A stretch of 64,000 bases of DNA from Anisakis pegreffii (GCA_035041965.1 JAPYMA010000578.1:1-64000); one strand, 5' to 3'; counted from the stretch's first letter, positions 1 through 19,417 are shown. Numbers and translations are program-made. The notes: a model not told the origin generated them from the letters alone.

Positions 1-3000
1 TTGCCAGTGCAGTTTTTGTACGTCTTTAGTGCTAATAAGGTACTTGCTAAGTTTCAGAATTCTATTCAAATGGGATGTGAAGCATTATAGGTTCATCAGT
101 TTTGTTGTGATAGCTACACTGGCATATCAAAGAAAGAAAAATATTCCTATAAAATTGAGTTTCACTAACGTAGGGTATGAATCGCCTTATGAAGTTAGCG
201 GTAGGTCTGGAAAGTTCGCTTGGACCACTCTTCCTGTAGAGACGAGTCGCTAACTGGTGACTCGAAGAACGTCTTCGTTGTAGTGCTGTTTAATAATAGC
301 TGGAAAAAATTCCAATGTTATCAAATGTGCTATGAGGAGAAATCTCTCAGATGTTTGTGGTTACTCGCCGAAGCTTATCTATTAGCTAGTGTTATGATGG
401 CATTCATACATTTCTATGATGCAATCCTTATTTCCCTTGCCAGTGCAGTTTTTGTACGTCTTTAGTGCTAATAAGGTACTTGCTAAGTTTCAGAATTCTA
501 TTCAAATGGGATGTGAAGCATTATAGGTTCATCAGTTTTGTTGTGATAGCTACACTGGAATATCAAAGAAAGAAAAATATTCCTATAAAATTGAGTTTCA
601 CTAACGTAGGGTATGAATCGCCTTATGAAGTTAGCGGTAGGTCTGGAAAGTTCGCCTGGACCACTCATCCTGTAGAGTCGAATCGCTAACTGGTGACTCG
701 AACTCTCAGGTGTTTGTGGTCACTCGCCGAAGCTTATCTATTAGCTAGTGTCATGATGGCATTCATACAATTCTATGATGATATCCTTATGTCCCTTGCC
801 AGTGTAGTTATCATTCATCACTTGTGCTACTAAGATATTCGATCACCTTCTACAATCCACTCGAATGGTCTAAAGTTATCGTATTGGAAATAACGTATTA
901 GTTAGTTTCTGGGGGAGCTATCATCAGATGTTGATAATGGCTGTACTGGCATATCAAATGAAGAAAATATTCCCTAAAAATTGAGTTTCACTAACGTAGG
1001 GTATGAATCGCCTCATGAAGTTAGTGGTAGGTCTGGAAAGTTCGCCTGGACCACTCATCCTGTAGAGTCGAATCGCTAACTGGTGACTCGAAGTCTCAGG
1101 TGTTTGTGGTTACTCGCCGAAGCTTATCTATTAGCTAGTGTCATGATGGCATTCATACAATTCTATGATGATATCCTTATGTCCCTTGCCAGTGTAGTTA
1201 TCATTCATCACTTGTGCTACTAAGATATTCGATAACCTTCTACAATCCACTCGAATGGTCTACAGTTATCGTATTGAAAATAACATATTAGTTAGTTTCT
1301 GGGAGAGCTATCATCAGGTGTTGATAATGGCTGTACTGGCATATCAAATGAAGAAAATATTCCCTAAAAATTGAGTTTCACTAACGTAGGGTATGAATCG
1401 CCTTATGAAGTTAGCGGTAGGTCTGGAAAGTTCGCCTGGACCACTCATCCTGTAGAGTTGAGTTGCTGACTGGTGACTCGAAGAACGTCTTCGTTGTAGT
1501 GCTGTTTGATAACAGCTGGAAAAAATTCCAATGTTATCAAATGTGCTATGAGGAGAAATCTCTCAGATGTTTGTGGTTACTCGCCGAAGCTTATCTATTA
1601 GCTAGTGTTATGATGGCATTCATACATTTCTATGATGCAATCCTTATTTCCCTTGCCAGTGCAGTTTTTGTACGTCTTTAGTGCTAATAAGGTACTTGCT
1701 AAGTTTCAGAATTCTATTCAAATGGGATGTGAAGCATTATAGGTTCATCAGTTTTGTTGTGATAGCTACACTGGCATATCAAAGAAAGAAAAATATTCCT
1801 ATAAAATTGAGTTTCACTAACGTAGGGTATGAATCGCCTTATGAAGTTAGCGGTAGGTCTGGAAAGTTCGCCTGGACCACTCATCCTGTAGAGTCGAATC
1901 GCTAACTGGTGACTCGAACTCTCAGGTGTTTGTGGTCACTCGCCGAAGCTTATCTATTAGCTAGTGTCATGATGGCATTCATACAATTCTATGATGATAT
2001 CCTTATGTCCCTTGCCAGTGTAGTTATCATTCATCACTTGTGCTACTAAGATATTCGATCACCTTCTACAATCCACTCGAATGGTCTAAAGTTATCGTAT
2101 TGGAAATAACGTATTAGTTAGTTTCTGGGGGAGCTATCATCAGATGTTGATAATGGCTGTACTGGCATATCAAATGAAGAAAATATTCCCTAAAAATTGA
2201 GTTTCACTAACGTAGGGTATGAATCGCCTCATGAAGTTAGTGGTAGGTCTGGAAAGTTCGCCTGGACCACTCATCCTGTAGAGTCGAATCGCTAACTGGT
2301 GACTCGAAGTCTCAGGTGTTTGTGGTTACTCGCCGAAGCTTATCTATTAGCTAGTGTCATGATGGCATTCATACAATTCTATGATGATATCCTTATGTCC
2401 CTTGCCAGTGTAGTTATCATTCATCACTTGTGCTACTAAGATATTCGATAACCTTCTACAATCCACTCGAATGGTCTACAGTTATCGTATTGAAAATAAC
2501 ATATTAGTTAGTTTCTGGGAGAGCTATCATCAGGTGTTGATAATGGCTGTACTGGCATATCAAATGAAGAAAATATTCCCTAAAAATTGAGTTTCACTAA
2601 CGTAGGGCATGAATCGCCTTATGAAGTTAGCGGTAGGTCTGGAAAGTTCGCTTGGACCACTCTTCCTGTAGAGACGAGTCGCTAACTGGTGACTCGAAGA
2701 ACGTCTTCGTTGTAGTGCTGTTTAATAACAGCTGGAAAAAATTCCAATGTTATCAAATGTGCTATGAGGAGAAATCTCTCAGATGTTTGTGGTTACTCGC
2801 CGAAGCTTATCTATTAGCTAGTGTTATGATGGCATTCATACATTTCTATGATGCAATCCTTATTTCCCTTGCCAGTGCAGTTTTTGTACGTCTTTAGTGC
2901 TAATAAGGTACTTGCTAAGTTTCAGAATTCTATTCAAATGGGATGTGAAGCATTATAGGTTCATCAGTTTTGTTGTGATAGCTACACTGGCATATCAAAG

Positions 3001-5640
3001 AAAGAAAAATATTCCTATAAAATTGAGTTTCACTAACGTAGGGTATGAATCGCCTTATGAAGTTAGCGGTAGGTCTGGAAAGTTCGCCTGGACCACTCAT
3101 CCTGTAGAGTCGAATCGCTAACTGGTGACTCGAACTCTCAGGTGTTTGTGGTCACTCGCCGAAGCTTATCTATTAGCTAGTGTCATGATGGCATTCATAC
3201 AATTCTATGATGATATCCTTATGTCCCTTGCCAGTGTAGTTATCATTCATCACTTGTGCTACTAAGATATTCGATCACCTTCTACAATCCACTCGAATGG
3301 TCTAAAGTTATCGTATTGGAAATAACGTATTAGTTAGTTTCTGGGGGAGCTATCATCAGATGTTGATAATGGCTGTACTGGCATATCAAATGAAGAAAAT
3401 ATTCCCTAAAAATTGAGTTTCACTAACGTAGGGTATGAATCGCCTCATGAAGTTAGTGGTAGGTCTGGAAAGTTCGCCTGGACCACTCATCCTGTAGAGT
3501 CGAATCGCTAACTGGTGACTCGAAGTCTCAGGTGTTTGTGGTTACTCGCCGAAGCTTATCTATTAGCTAGTGTCATGATGGCATTCATACAATTCTATGA
3601 TGATATCCTTATGTCCCTTGCCAGTGTAGTTATCATTCATCACTTGTGCTACTAAGATATTCGATAACCTTCTACAATCCACTCGAATGGTCTACAGTTA
3701 TCGTATTGAAAATAACATATTAGTTAGTTTCTGGGAGAGCTATCATCAGGTGTTGATAATGGCTGTACTGGCATATCAAATGAAGAAAATATTCCCTAAA
3801 AATTGAGTTTCACTAACGTAGGGTATGAATCGCCTTATGAAGTTAGCGGTAGGTCTGGAAAGTTCGCCTGGACCACTCATCCTGTAGAGTTGAGTTGCTG
3901 ACTGGTGACTCGAAGAACGTCTTCGTTGTAGTGCTGTTTGATAACAGCTGGAAAAAATTCCAATGTTATCAAATGTGCTATGAGGAGAAATCTCTCAGAT
4001 GTTTGTGGTTACTCGCCGAAGCTTATCTATTAGCTAGTGTTATGATGGCATTCATACATTTCTATGATGCAATCCTTATTTCCCTTGCCAGTGCAGTTTT
4101 TGTACGTCTTTAGTGCTAATAAGGTACTTGCTAAGTTTCAGAATTCTATTCAAATGGGATGTGAAGCATTATAGGTTCATCAGTTTTGTTGTGATAGCTA
4201 CACTGGCATATCAAAGAAAGAAAAATATTCCTATAAAATTGAGTTTCACTAACGTAGGGTATGAATCGCCTTATGAAGTTAGCGGTAGGTCTGGAAAGTT
4301 CGCCTGGACCACTCATCCTGTAGAGTCGAATCGCTAACTGGTGACTCGAACTCTCAGGTGTTTGTGGTCACTCGCCGAAGCTTATCTATTAGCTAGTGTC
4401 ATGATGGCATTCATACAATTCTATGATGATATCCTTATGTCCCTTGCCAGTGTAGTTATCATTCATCACTTGTGCTACTAAGATATTCGATCACCTTCTA
4501 CAATCCACTCGAATGGTCTAAAGTTATCGTATTGGAAATAACGTATTAGTTAGTTTCTGGGGGAGCTATCATCAGATGTTGATAATGGCTGTACTGGCAT
4601 ATCAAATGAAGAAAATATTCCCTAAAAATTGAGTTTCACTAACGTAGGGTATGAATCGCCTCATGAAGTTAGTGGTAGGTCTGGAAAGTTCGCCTGGACC
4701 ACTCATCCTGTAGAGTCGAATCGCTAACTGGTGACTCGAAGTCTCAGGTGTTTGTGGTTACTCGCCGAAGCTTATCTATTAGCTAGTGTTATGATGGCAT
4801 TCATACATTTCTATGATGCAATCCTTATTTCCCTTGCCAGTGCAGTTTTTGTATGTCTTTAGTGCTAATAAGGTACTTGCTAAGTTTCAGAATTCTATTC
4901 AAATGGGATGTGAAGCATTATAGGTTCATCAGTTTTGTTGTGATAGCTACACTGGCATATCAAAGAAAGAAAAATATTCCTATAAAATTGAGTTTCACTA
5001 ACGTAGGGTATGAATCGCCTTATGAAGTTAGCGGTAGGTCTGGAAAGTTCGCCTGGACCACTCATCCTGTAGAGTCGAATCGCTAACTGGTGACTCGAAC
5101 TCTCAGGTGTTTGTGGTCACTCGCCGAAGCTTATCTATTAGCTAGTGTCATGATGGCATTCATACAATTCTATGATGATATCCTTATGTCCCTTGCCAGT
5201 GTAGTTATCATTCATCACTTGTGCTACTAAGATATTCGATAACCTTCTACAATCCACTCGAATGGTCTACAGTTATCGTATTGAAAATAACATATTAGTT
5301 AGTTTCTGGGAGAGCTATCATCAGGTGTTGATAATGGCTGTACTGGCATATCAAATGAAGAAAATATTCCCTAAAAATTGAGTTTCACTAACGTAGGGTA
5401 TGAATCGCCTTATGAAGTTAGCGGTAGGTCTGGAAAGTTCGCCTGGACCACTCATCCTGTAGAGTCGAGTCGCTAACTGGTGACTCGAAGTCTCAGGTGT
5501 TTGTGGTTACTCGCCGAAGCTTATCTATTAGCTAGTGTCATGACGGCATTCATACACATTTATGATGTTATCCTTATTTCCCTTGCCAGTGCAGTTATTG
5601 TCCGTCATAAGTGGTAATAAGGTACCTCATAAGTCATCGT
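1..5640. repeat. Higher-order satellite array (390/436-bp monomers, 1216-bp unit)
   Basis: A tandem array fills the left edge and probably continues outside the window. The landmark GAGTTTCACTAACGTAGGG occurs at 157, 593, 983, 1373, 1809, 2199, 2589, 3025, 3415, 3805, 4241, 4631, 4990 and 5380. Spacings are 436, 390, 390, repeating, so three related monomers make a 1216-bp unit. The 436-bp monomer carries a segment of about 78 bp (for example 268-350) that the 390-bp monomers lack, and the two types also differ in the block before the landmark. Neighbouring units are nearly identical. The array becomes irregular after 4631 and decays by about 5640. Short open frames recur in every unit, but those of 74 aa begin at GTG and none looks like a known protein, so I treat the array as non-coding. 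Confidence 0.95.
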
Positions 5641-6057
5641 TTCTGTCTTCAATAACTGACCAGTTTCGAGAGCTTATATCTCGGGCTAGGGTTGAACTGG
5701 ATTACTGTGGTTTGATCTGTGCACAGAGGTTAGAATTTTCTCTTAACTGCTAGCGCAGTGTCTTCTCAGGGTCAAAATAAATTGATGTGTAACTTATAAG
5801 GATAGTTAGTGGTTTTGAAGTAGCATTGTTCGGGAAACATCATGAAATTCTCTCAAATTTTATCATTCGAACACCCAGTTAATAAGATAAGTAACTGAAA
5901 GCGAGGTAGCATCCCTCGAATTGCTCTTATACCTTATAAAGAAACGATAAGTCGAGTTTCACTTATTATTAGCTTGACTTGACCTCAAACTATTTTTGAG
6001 TTGAACCGAAGTGACATCAGCTGACTCGATTCCATTTCATTTTCAAGATATTCTGTC
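5641..6057. other. Unique flank of the satellite, no gene seen
   Basis: The satellite similarity fades here into AT-rich single-copy sequence. I see no splice-supported reading frame, RNA gene or repeat in it. Confidence 0.5.
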
Positions 6058-7455
6058 AGAATTTGTTCGTGTTATGCTGTTTCGGATTGTGCGATTGGAT
6101 ATGGGCATTCAAATCTCTTGTTAATGTGTTTATTTGTTTGATTATCCCGTTGCTGTTGTTGTTGCTTGTGTAATTACTTCGCGTTGTTGTTTATGTGATT
6201 GTTTCGTGCGGTCATCACCTCTCGTTGATAACTATCGTGTTTTTGATGCTGTCACGCCAGGCATAATGGGGGAGACATTGCTATGCATGGTTTGGTAATG
6301 TTCTATGAGCGAGGGAGGATCACAAAGTGCATAGGCACCCTGCTCGAAGCCCACGGGTACATTTCGATGTCACATGTTAGGGTCAGGCTCGAGTTTGATG
6401 CTCTTGCCTGGAAGTAAGTTCCAACCTTTGCTGAGATTAAGATAAATCTGAAAATATGAATGGTGCGTGTGGCATGACGGATGTTTAAATGTCTTTCCAC
6501 GTGTTACCACACATTACACCGAGAATCCACAAGCTGTCAGTATCTTCAGTTTCAGTGAGTTTAGAATTATCATGACGGCAGCTATTGGTTGTGGTCTTAC
6601 CATGATTGTTTGCATTGCAGTTATCAAAGAAAAAACGAAAGGGTTTTTGAAATATCGATTTGAGAAGCAGATTTCAAAATGTGTTAATGCAGGGAACTGT
6701 TATCGTTAGTGATATAGCAAATATGACTGAAATGATTAATCGTGTGAAATGATTAATCACAGGATTTGTTCATGTTATCTTGTTTTGGATTGTCAGACTC
6801 GATGTGGGCATTGAAATTTCGTGTTTATATTAATATTTGTTTGATTGTCCTGTCGCTGTTCTTGTTACCTATGATTATTTCATGTTATTGTTAATGTGAT
6901 TATTTCGTGTTTTCGTGCCTTCACCATTATTTTTGATGCTGTCGCGCCAGGCATGATGAGGGGAACCTTGCTAGGCATAGTTTGGTGGCGTTCCATGACT
7001 GAGACATAATCGCAAAGTGCGCATAGAAACCCGCACAAACTATTCGGATTTCACATGATAGGGCAGGTTCAATCTTGAATCTATTGCCTAAACGTAAGCT
7101 CATAACTTTACTGAGATTAGGATAAATTTTAAAATATGAGTGGTGCGTGGCGCGACGGTTGCATAAACGTTTTTCCACGTGTTACCACATATCACATCGA
7201 AATCACTTGCAAAAATCAACGAGTACCGGTTTAGAATTGTTGTGACAGCAGCCGTTGTACTTTTGTGAAGATAAGTTTGGATGAATTCAGCTCCTGTACA
7301 GGTTTTGGTCTTACCGCGATTGTTTGCATCATGGTTAGAAAAGAAAAACTTGTAACTGACGGGGTTTTCGAAATATCGAAGCAATTTTGGAAATGTGCTA
7401 ATGTAACGCAGTGGTAGAGATTTAGCAAGATATGACTGAAATGATTAATCATGGG
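6058..7455. repeat. Diverged tandem duplication, ~700-bp unit
   Basis: Two diverged copies lie head to tail, about 6058-6757 and 6758-7455. Matching landmarks are GCCAGGCATAATG near 6256 and GCCAGGCATGATG near 6946, offset 690; CCACGTGTTACCACA occurs in both; and ATATGACTGAAATGATTAATC occurs at 6721 and 7430, offset 709. The extra length in copy two is an insertion near 7255-7300. Open frames exist on both strands but are not conserved between the copies, so this is more likely a duplicated non-coding or transposon-derived segment than a gene. Confidence 0.75.
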
Positions 7456-8283
7456 TTGAGGAACGTTTCATGAGAAGATCGTCACACATATCTTAAGGCT
7501 TGGTAAAACAAATCTGGAGGAACGATTTAGGCTGTTTCGAAAAACATGATAGGATGACAAAGAGAAACAAATAAGGAGTCTCGAATAGGATGATGAGTTC
7601 TCTTGAAAGGAAACAGAATTTATTAAAAACAATTCTTCAAACGTTGTTTAGCACAGAATAGGAATGGAAAAGCAATACAGCGAATAGAGCGTTTATAGTA
7701 TGTCGTTTAATGCAAGTGATGGTAAATCCTATGATGAGATCGGAAGGCTTGAATGACTATCAGTGTTTGATAGTTAGAGGTATACACAGAGAAAGCCAAG
7801 GAATGAGCGATTGCTTTTACTAATACTATAATAAATCGTTTGGTTTCAGTGGTGTTTAGGAGTTTGTTTTCATATATATGAATTGATTAGGTTTGAGATT
7901 GGTCAGAATTACGTTGATTATTATTATTACAAGGTGATACTAGTAGTGGACAGTTTGATGCAACGATTTCATTCGCTGATTGCTATTCAACGTCTCATAG
8001 AAATTCTCACCATTAGTATTATCATTGCTGCTGGCTACTAAAGGTGGATGGGGCCAAAATGGCGAGAAATTTATGAATGCATGTGCGTAGTTCAGATGGT
8101 CTTTCTTTAGTTTGCAAGCATGACAAAGCTTACAAGTTATGATCTAACGCTTACAACATAAAATTAAATTAAATAATAAATTAGCATTGATCATTCCTCG
8201 TCACTTAAACAGACAAATGTGTGTAACCGTTTCTGATTTTTCAACTGTTCGTGTCTGTACTCGATTCGTAACGTTTTCGTTAA

Positions 8284-8425
8284 GTGAGGGCGTGGCTATC
8301 TACCGCAATTTGTGGACGTGTCTAGTTACCGTAATCATTTAACCCGGGAGGTACTGCTCCCGTTGCTTGCCTTAACTGTGGGCGTGGCTACTTACCATAG
8401 TTAAGAAGGCTCGGAGGTACTACTA
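8284..8425. repeat. Two diverged copies of a hairpin-bearing ~90-bp unit
   Basis: GGGCGTGGCTATCTACC and GGGCGTGGCTACTTACC occur about 90 bp apart, each followed by a GGAGGTACT block. The first unit contains the hairpin CGGGAG-GTACTG-CTCCCG. The second has CTTAACTGTGG pairing with CCATAGTTAAG at 10 of 11 positions. The GC content is higher than the surroundings. Confidence 0.5.
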
Positions 8426-9749
8426 CATCGATACGTGACATGTTTAAACACACTTTTTTAAACCGATAAGTTCATAATTGATCAGAAGGGAGGTTAATTC
8501 AACAAATTACCGAACAAATATTATGCAAGAGAACAAATCATTCAAATTCAAATTAATAGTTCATATAATGATACTTATGATCATGCCACAAGGGTATACT
8601 GCATTTTCTTTGTTTAGGCATCTTGTCATCTCGGGTCTAAGCTAATAACAGTACATTGCATGTGAATATGAAATTCTTGATTCTCAAACACTTATTTGCA
8701 ATGCTTCAAGTCCATTTTCTCTCGGTGTTAACATCAGCTGAATTCTGGCATTCTCCACCTCAACGGATCTAACAGTGTGTCTCATAATGGAAAAGAGAAA
8801 TGGTTCTTTTTTTTTTCAGGCTGAGCGTGGATGTTTTCTGTGATTGTCGATTCGGTTAGAGATGGCGCTAGAGGGACTGTTTCTGTGAGCTTCATATTCC
8901 AACGTTCTCACCTTATAATGATTATTGCATGTTGTTGTTGTCGCAATAGTGTGAACTCCGTTCCGCTAATGAAGTTGTTAATTGTTAGGGTCGTTTTTTT
9001 GACTGGTGGAGTTGTGAAGTTGCCCATTTCAAATTTCATTGTTGTATGATCTCAAGCATTATGACTTTATTTCATTACTCTACTTATGTTTTCCTCATGA
9101 TTTTATTCAATTATTGCATGATTCGTTGTTGATATCATTATTCCATTATTGTATGATCTCATGCGTAATGATCTTATCATTTGATTTTATTCAGAAGTGT
9201 TTGTTGTTTCGCATGATTGTTTCGAATATTTGTTTTTAATTTTGATATTAATTATGGATTTTTTTGTTTTCAGATGGGTTTACAGATGGGTTTCTATAGA
9301 ATGAATTTTTCCTATCTGATGTATTCAGTCATCTCGCAGAAAATCATCTGAGGTCTTACTTATAACTCGCATTACGAACTGTAATATTAGCGACAGCTTT
9401 TTACATATCTTAATTAATGGAAACACAATTAATGCACCGCATTCTGTTGCGATTCGTCAAAGGACATAGCCCCAGGTTTGCCCCGAGGTCCCACACCTCA
9501 GGCGGTTGTTTGCAGGAGCGATCCTACTTCTGATGAATATGAGAAATCGCGATATCGAGTAACACTCGTTTTATAATACAAGCACACAAAGGTTAACATG
9601 CGAACGCATTGCTCAAAAGTCGAGGCGAAACGAGGTTTTCTGAGCGACTATGCGCTTCAAAATGACGTAGTTCAGATTGGTCGCAGACGGATTTGTCGTA
9701 GACCATCATGGGTGCAATCACCAGTCATGGGTGACCAACAAATACGTGC

Positions 9750-9816
9750 GTGACAAGTCTGAACTCCGACAAAAGTGATGAAACACGCGCAAATTGCCGG
9801 AGTGGCAGCTTGTCAC
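9750..9816. repeat. Imperfect inverted repeat (stem-loop)
   Basis: GTGACAAG at 9750-9757 and CTTGTCAC at 9809-9816 are exact reverse complements. The pairing extends inward through ACTCCG and CGGAGT, giving about 15 of 19 paired positions. Two short direct repeats of TTGTCGTAGA flank it (about 9691 and 9826). This may be a fold-back element. Confidence 0.45.
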
Positions 9817-10470
9817 GGACCAAATTGTCGTAGAGCCGTCAGCCATCCGCATTTCACAGATCGCCAATACTGTGGGTCGATGACTGCTTAGGTGGCTTGA
9901 AATTCAAAGTTGCTTCTAGAGTATCATTCTGAAAAGGCTTTTGCTTGAGAGACGCAGACATAGGGAGATGGTTTTGAAGATTAGTGAGCCATCACGCTAA
10001 TGATGATTGACGTCATGTATTTTTTGTTTCGTCACGTTTAAACAAAAAACTGCGTGGCGTTCTTCGTCAGGATTTTTTGTGGTCATTTTTTCAATTGTTT
10101 CGACGGTTTTATTTGCATTGTTGTGTATTTCAGTACTTCTCGTGTTGGGTATTGAAATTTCGCGTTGATTTAATATTCTTGTGTTAGATCCCATTTATAT
10201 CAAATTTAAATAGTTGAAGAGCTTCAACTACTTAAAGTTCTAATCTTTGTGCGAATTAATGATGACAATTTTGTGTATTGTTTTAGATAAATCTTTAGTG
10301 ATTATCATTTGGTGACGCCATACTTTTAATTTATTTGTGTTTTCATCTGTGCTTGTTTTGAATCTTTAGAATAGGTACAGTTCGGAAGCACAAATTTTAG
10401 AAGTGAGGAGAAAACGTAAACTGACTCGATTGAGTTTTAGCTCGAAGTATAGTTGTTGATTTGTCATTTA

Positions 10471-10478
10471 TTTTCCAG
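10471..10478 (+). promoter_or_regulatory. Probable spliced-leader trans-splice acceptor of smg-2
   Basis: TTTTCCAG lies 11 nt before the first ATG of the UPF1 reading frame, and an in-frame TAA sits directly before that ATG. In nematodes an acceptor this close to the start codon is the usual sign of spliced-leader addition. A 5' UTR intron acceptor would look the same. Confidence 0.5.
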
Positions 10479-10489
10479 GTGTGTCTTAA

Positions 10490-17179
<6,690 letters not shown>

Positions 17180-17298
17180 CTGTGGGGAGGAACAGGGAGA
17201 AGAAGTGTCGTGATAAGAGAGACGGCGCTTGTTATTTATTGTTGATACTAACGTGGAGGTGAAGATGGTGATGAAGGATGGTTGTTGAAATGATCAAA

Positions 17299-17304
17299 AT
17301 AAAA
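17299..17304 (+). terminator. Probable polyadenylation signal of smg-2
   Basis: AATAAA, 120 nt after the smg-2 stop codon and the first such hexamer downstream, fits the 3' end of this gene. Confidence 0.6.
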
Positions 17305-17555
17305 GCTCTTTATGGGTGCAGCCAAGGAGTGATTGCTAACTGCTGGGAATAGTTGTTGTTATGAACTGTGGTGTGATATATTTGAGTAAAAACGGTTATG
17401 TTTTATTCGATTCAGTGCTACTCTGCACACACTACTGCAACTCCATCAGCAACGGATATTCTCATCGATCAATTAATCAAACCCATCCTAAGATCTTTCA
17501 AAGAAGGCAATTACTTCTTAATTCACGTGATAATGATGAAAACTAACTTCATTGC

Positions 17556-17695
<140 letters not shown>

Positions 17696-18417
17696 GCTTG
17701 AATATCTTCTTGCACTTTATGAACATCATTCTTCGTAATGTACTGTAAATGAAGCGCAACAGCAAAACAACAACGCTGCTTAATTATTGAAATGTTATAC
17801 CAGCACACTTTAGTAAGGCTGCGATTGATTCGTTCGTTGATCGTGTTTAGATTCATGAAGTGGATGCGTTCCTTTTTCAATGCTTCACACCTCAGAGGTG
17901 GTGCCTTATCATTGGGGATTATCCTTTTATTTTTGTTGTTTTTTCTTCTTTACTTTTTATAAATCACTAATTTGCGTTAGCTGCGATTGTTGGTGTCCAG
18001 GATAAATGCAAAATATTTTTTCTTTTCTAACAGCTTCTCATTTAGAATCAGTCACTGAGCACAATAGTAATGCTTTCGAAGCGATGGTCGCTTAAATTTC
18101 TGATTCATATTATTTGGCTAATTCATACCTCATTTCTCACATTTCGCATCGACGCACGTTGCTCAAAAATGGCAAGTTTTATATATTCTTTCAGTGCTAG
18201 CGTAATCTTTTGGTCAGTCTGTTTGCAAAATATTATTTCTTATCATTAGGATGAAGTTAGTTCACTTCGCAAGATTGGTTTGATGCATTCACCAGAAATG
18301 AAGCGGAACAACGATTACACGATCAATTGATCTAGATGAACTGTGTGCTCGTAATATTGTTGTTTGCTTATTATCTTATGAACTGTGTGTGTATCTTTTG
18401 AAGTGGAAGGTGTGCAA

Positions 18418-18447
18418 CGGAGGGGGAGGGGAGGGAGGGGTAGGGGT
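18418..18447 (+). repeat. G-rich tract with quadruplex-forming pattern
   Basis: Five runs of three or more G separated by one or two bases occur within 30 nt of otherwise AT-rich DNA. This meets the usual sequence pattern for an intramolecular G-quadruplex on the plus strand. It is intergenic, 1.2 kb after the smg-2 stop. Confidence 0.7.
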
Positions 18448-19069
18448 GTGCGTCGATTCGTGCTGCTGCCGTAGAGTAATTCACCTTACGATTCTGAACG
18501 ATCGACAATATTGTCGGCGATAAATACAACGCCTTTTTAGCTCGAAGTGGCTGATGCTGTAGTTAGAGCCTAGTTTGTATTAGTTTCATTCATTCATGTG
18601 ATTGATTGATTTGTTCTTGTTTGAAGTGATGGTGTTGTGCTGTGAAGAGGTGAAGCGAAGAGACGAACTGTCGTGTTGTTTGTTGCATATTCATCTATTC
18701 ATGAGGGAAGTGAGTATATTGCTGGCTACTGATATGATTTGGAAGTTACTCATTATGGATTTTACTTTTTCATTCATTTTTGTTTATCAATAAAACAATG
18801 CTTTCTTCTTTTTCGGAAAATGATTAACGCCTAAACGTTTTGCCATTGAAAAGCAACACATTGTTACTTTGTTGTTTCATTATGTTTCGTTACAGATTAT
18901 GATGTTTTGAATTGCACACATGTTCAGATAAAATGTATCTTTTTCTAAATTCTCAAATAATTCCTCATCAGTAATATGTTTTTGTTCAGACATGCTGTTG
19001 TTTGTTCAATAATCTTTTTGTCGATTATGATTATTTGTATTGTCGGTATGTACAATCGATCGACCATAT

Positions 19070-19417
19070 TTAAAAGATATCAATGAGAGGTACGCTTGAA
19101 GTTCCGGGTGATTCGGATTTCGACCACATTCTATGAGGTTGTTTCCATTGAGTTGGTAATAATGGGTTAAGCAATGTTATTGTGGTTGTATTGTTGGTTA
19201 CGCATTGATTGCATTCATGATACTGTGCTGTTCTAATAAAATACCGGAATTGTGTGTTTGGATTGCTGCTCCAATGAGTATTCAACTTGTCGCCATTGTA
19301 GAATTGATGATGCATTGCAAAATCTTTTGATCGCATGTCCTGGAAAATTATGATAGATAGCACTTCTTCATTTAATACCTTTGCCGATTGTAAAGAGGAT
19401 GAGCAGCTACTTAACAT
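19070..19417 (-). CDS. Hypothetical 115-aa ORF, minus strand
   Basis: An uninterrupted ATG-to-TAA frame of 115 codons starting MLSSCSSSLQSAK, with balanced composition and no low-complexity tract. It includes a CNQC motif and a Pro/Trp-containing C-terminal part. An acceptor-like TTTTCCAG in the middle, before codons DMRSKDF, suggests the real unit may be an exon beginning there. I recognise no family, signal peptide or membrane segment. It lies 665 bp upstream of the NSUN2 gene on the opposite strand. Confidence 0.3.
   Translation of the reverse strand: MLSSCSSSLQSAKVLNEEVLSIIIFQDMRSKDFAMHHQFYNGDKLNTHWSSNPNTQFRYFIRTAQYHECNQCVTNNTTTITLLNPLLPTQWKQPHRMWSKSESPGTSSVPLIDIF

Larger units (their letters stand above)
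7456..10470. other. Intergenic region upstream of smg-2
   Basis: About 3 kb with no recognised gene. It contains two ~90-bp diverged repeats with hairpins (8284-8425), a stem-loop (9750-9816), and acceptor-like TTTTCAG sites at about 8810-8819 and 9267-9273. The second is followed directly by a 25-codon reading frame (9274-9351) that I cannot assign. Some of it may be promoter or 5' non-coding sequence of smg-2. Confidence 0.4.

Noticed and set aside
29..5086. Repeated 72-81-aa reading frames in the satellite, with the stop of one overlapping the GTG of the next
   Set aside because: The 74-aa frames start at GTG, all copies follow the 1216-bp repeat exactly, and the 390-bp monomers do not keep them. 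They are by-products of a recent tandem array.
9470..9530. GC-rich stretch GAGGTCCCACACCTC considered as a tRNA or small RNA
   Set aside because: It forms only a short hairpin; no A-box, B-box or cloverleaf could be fitted.
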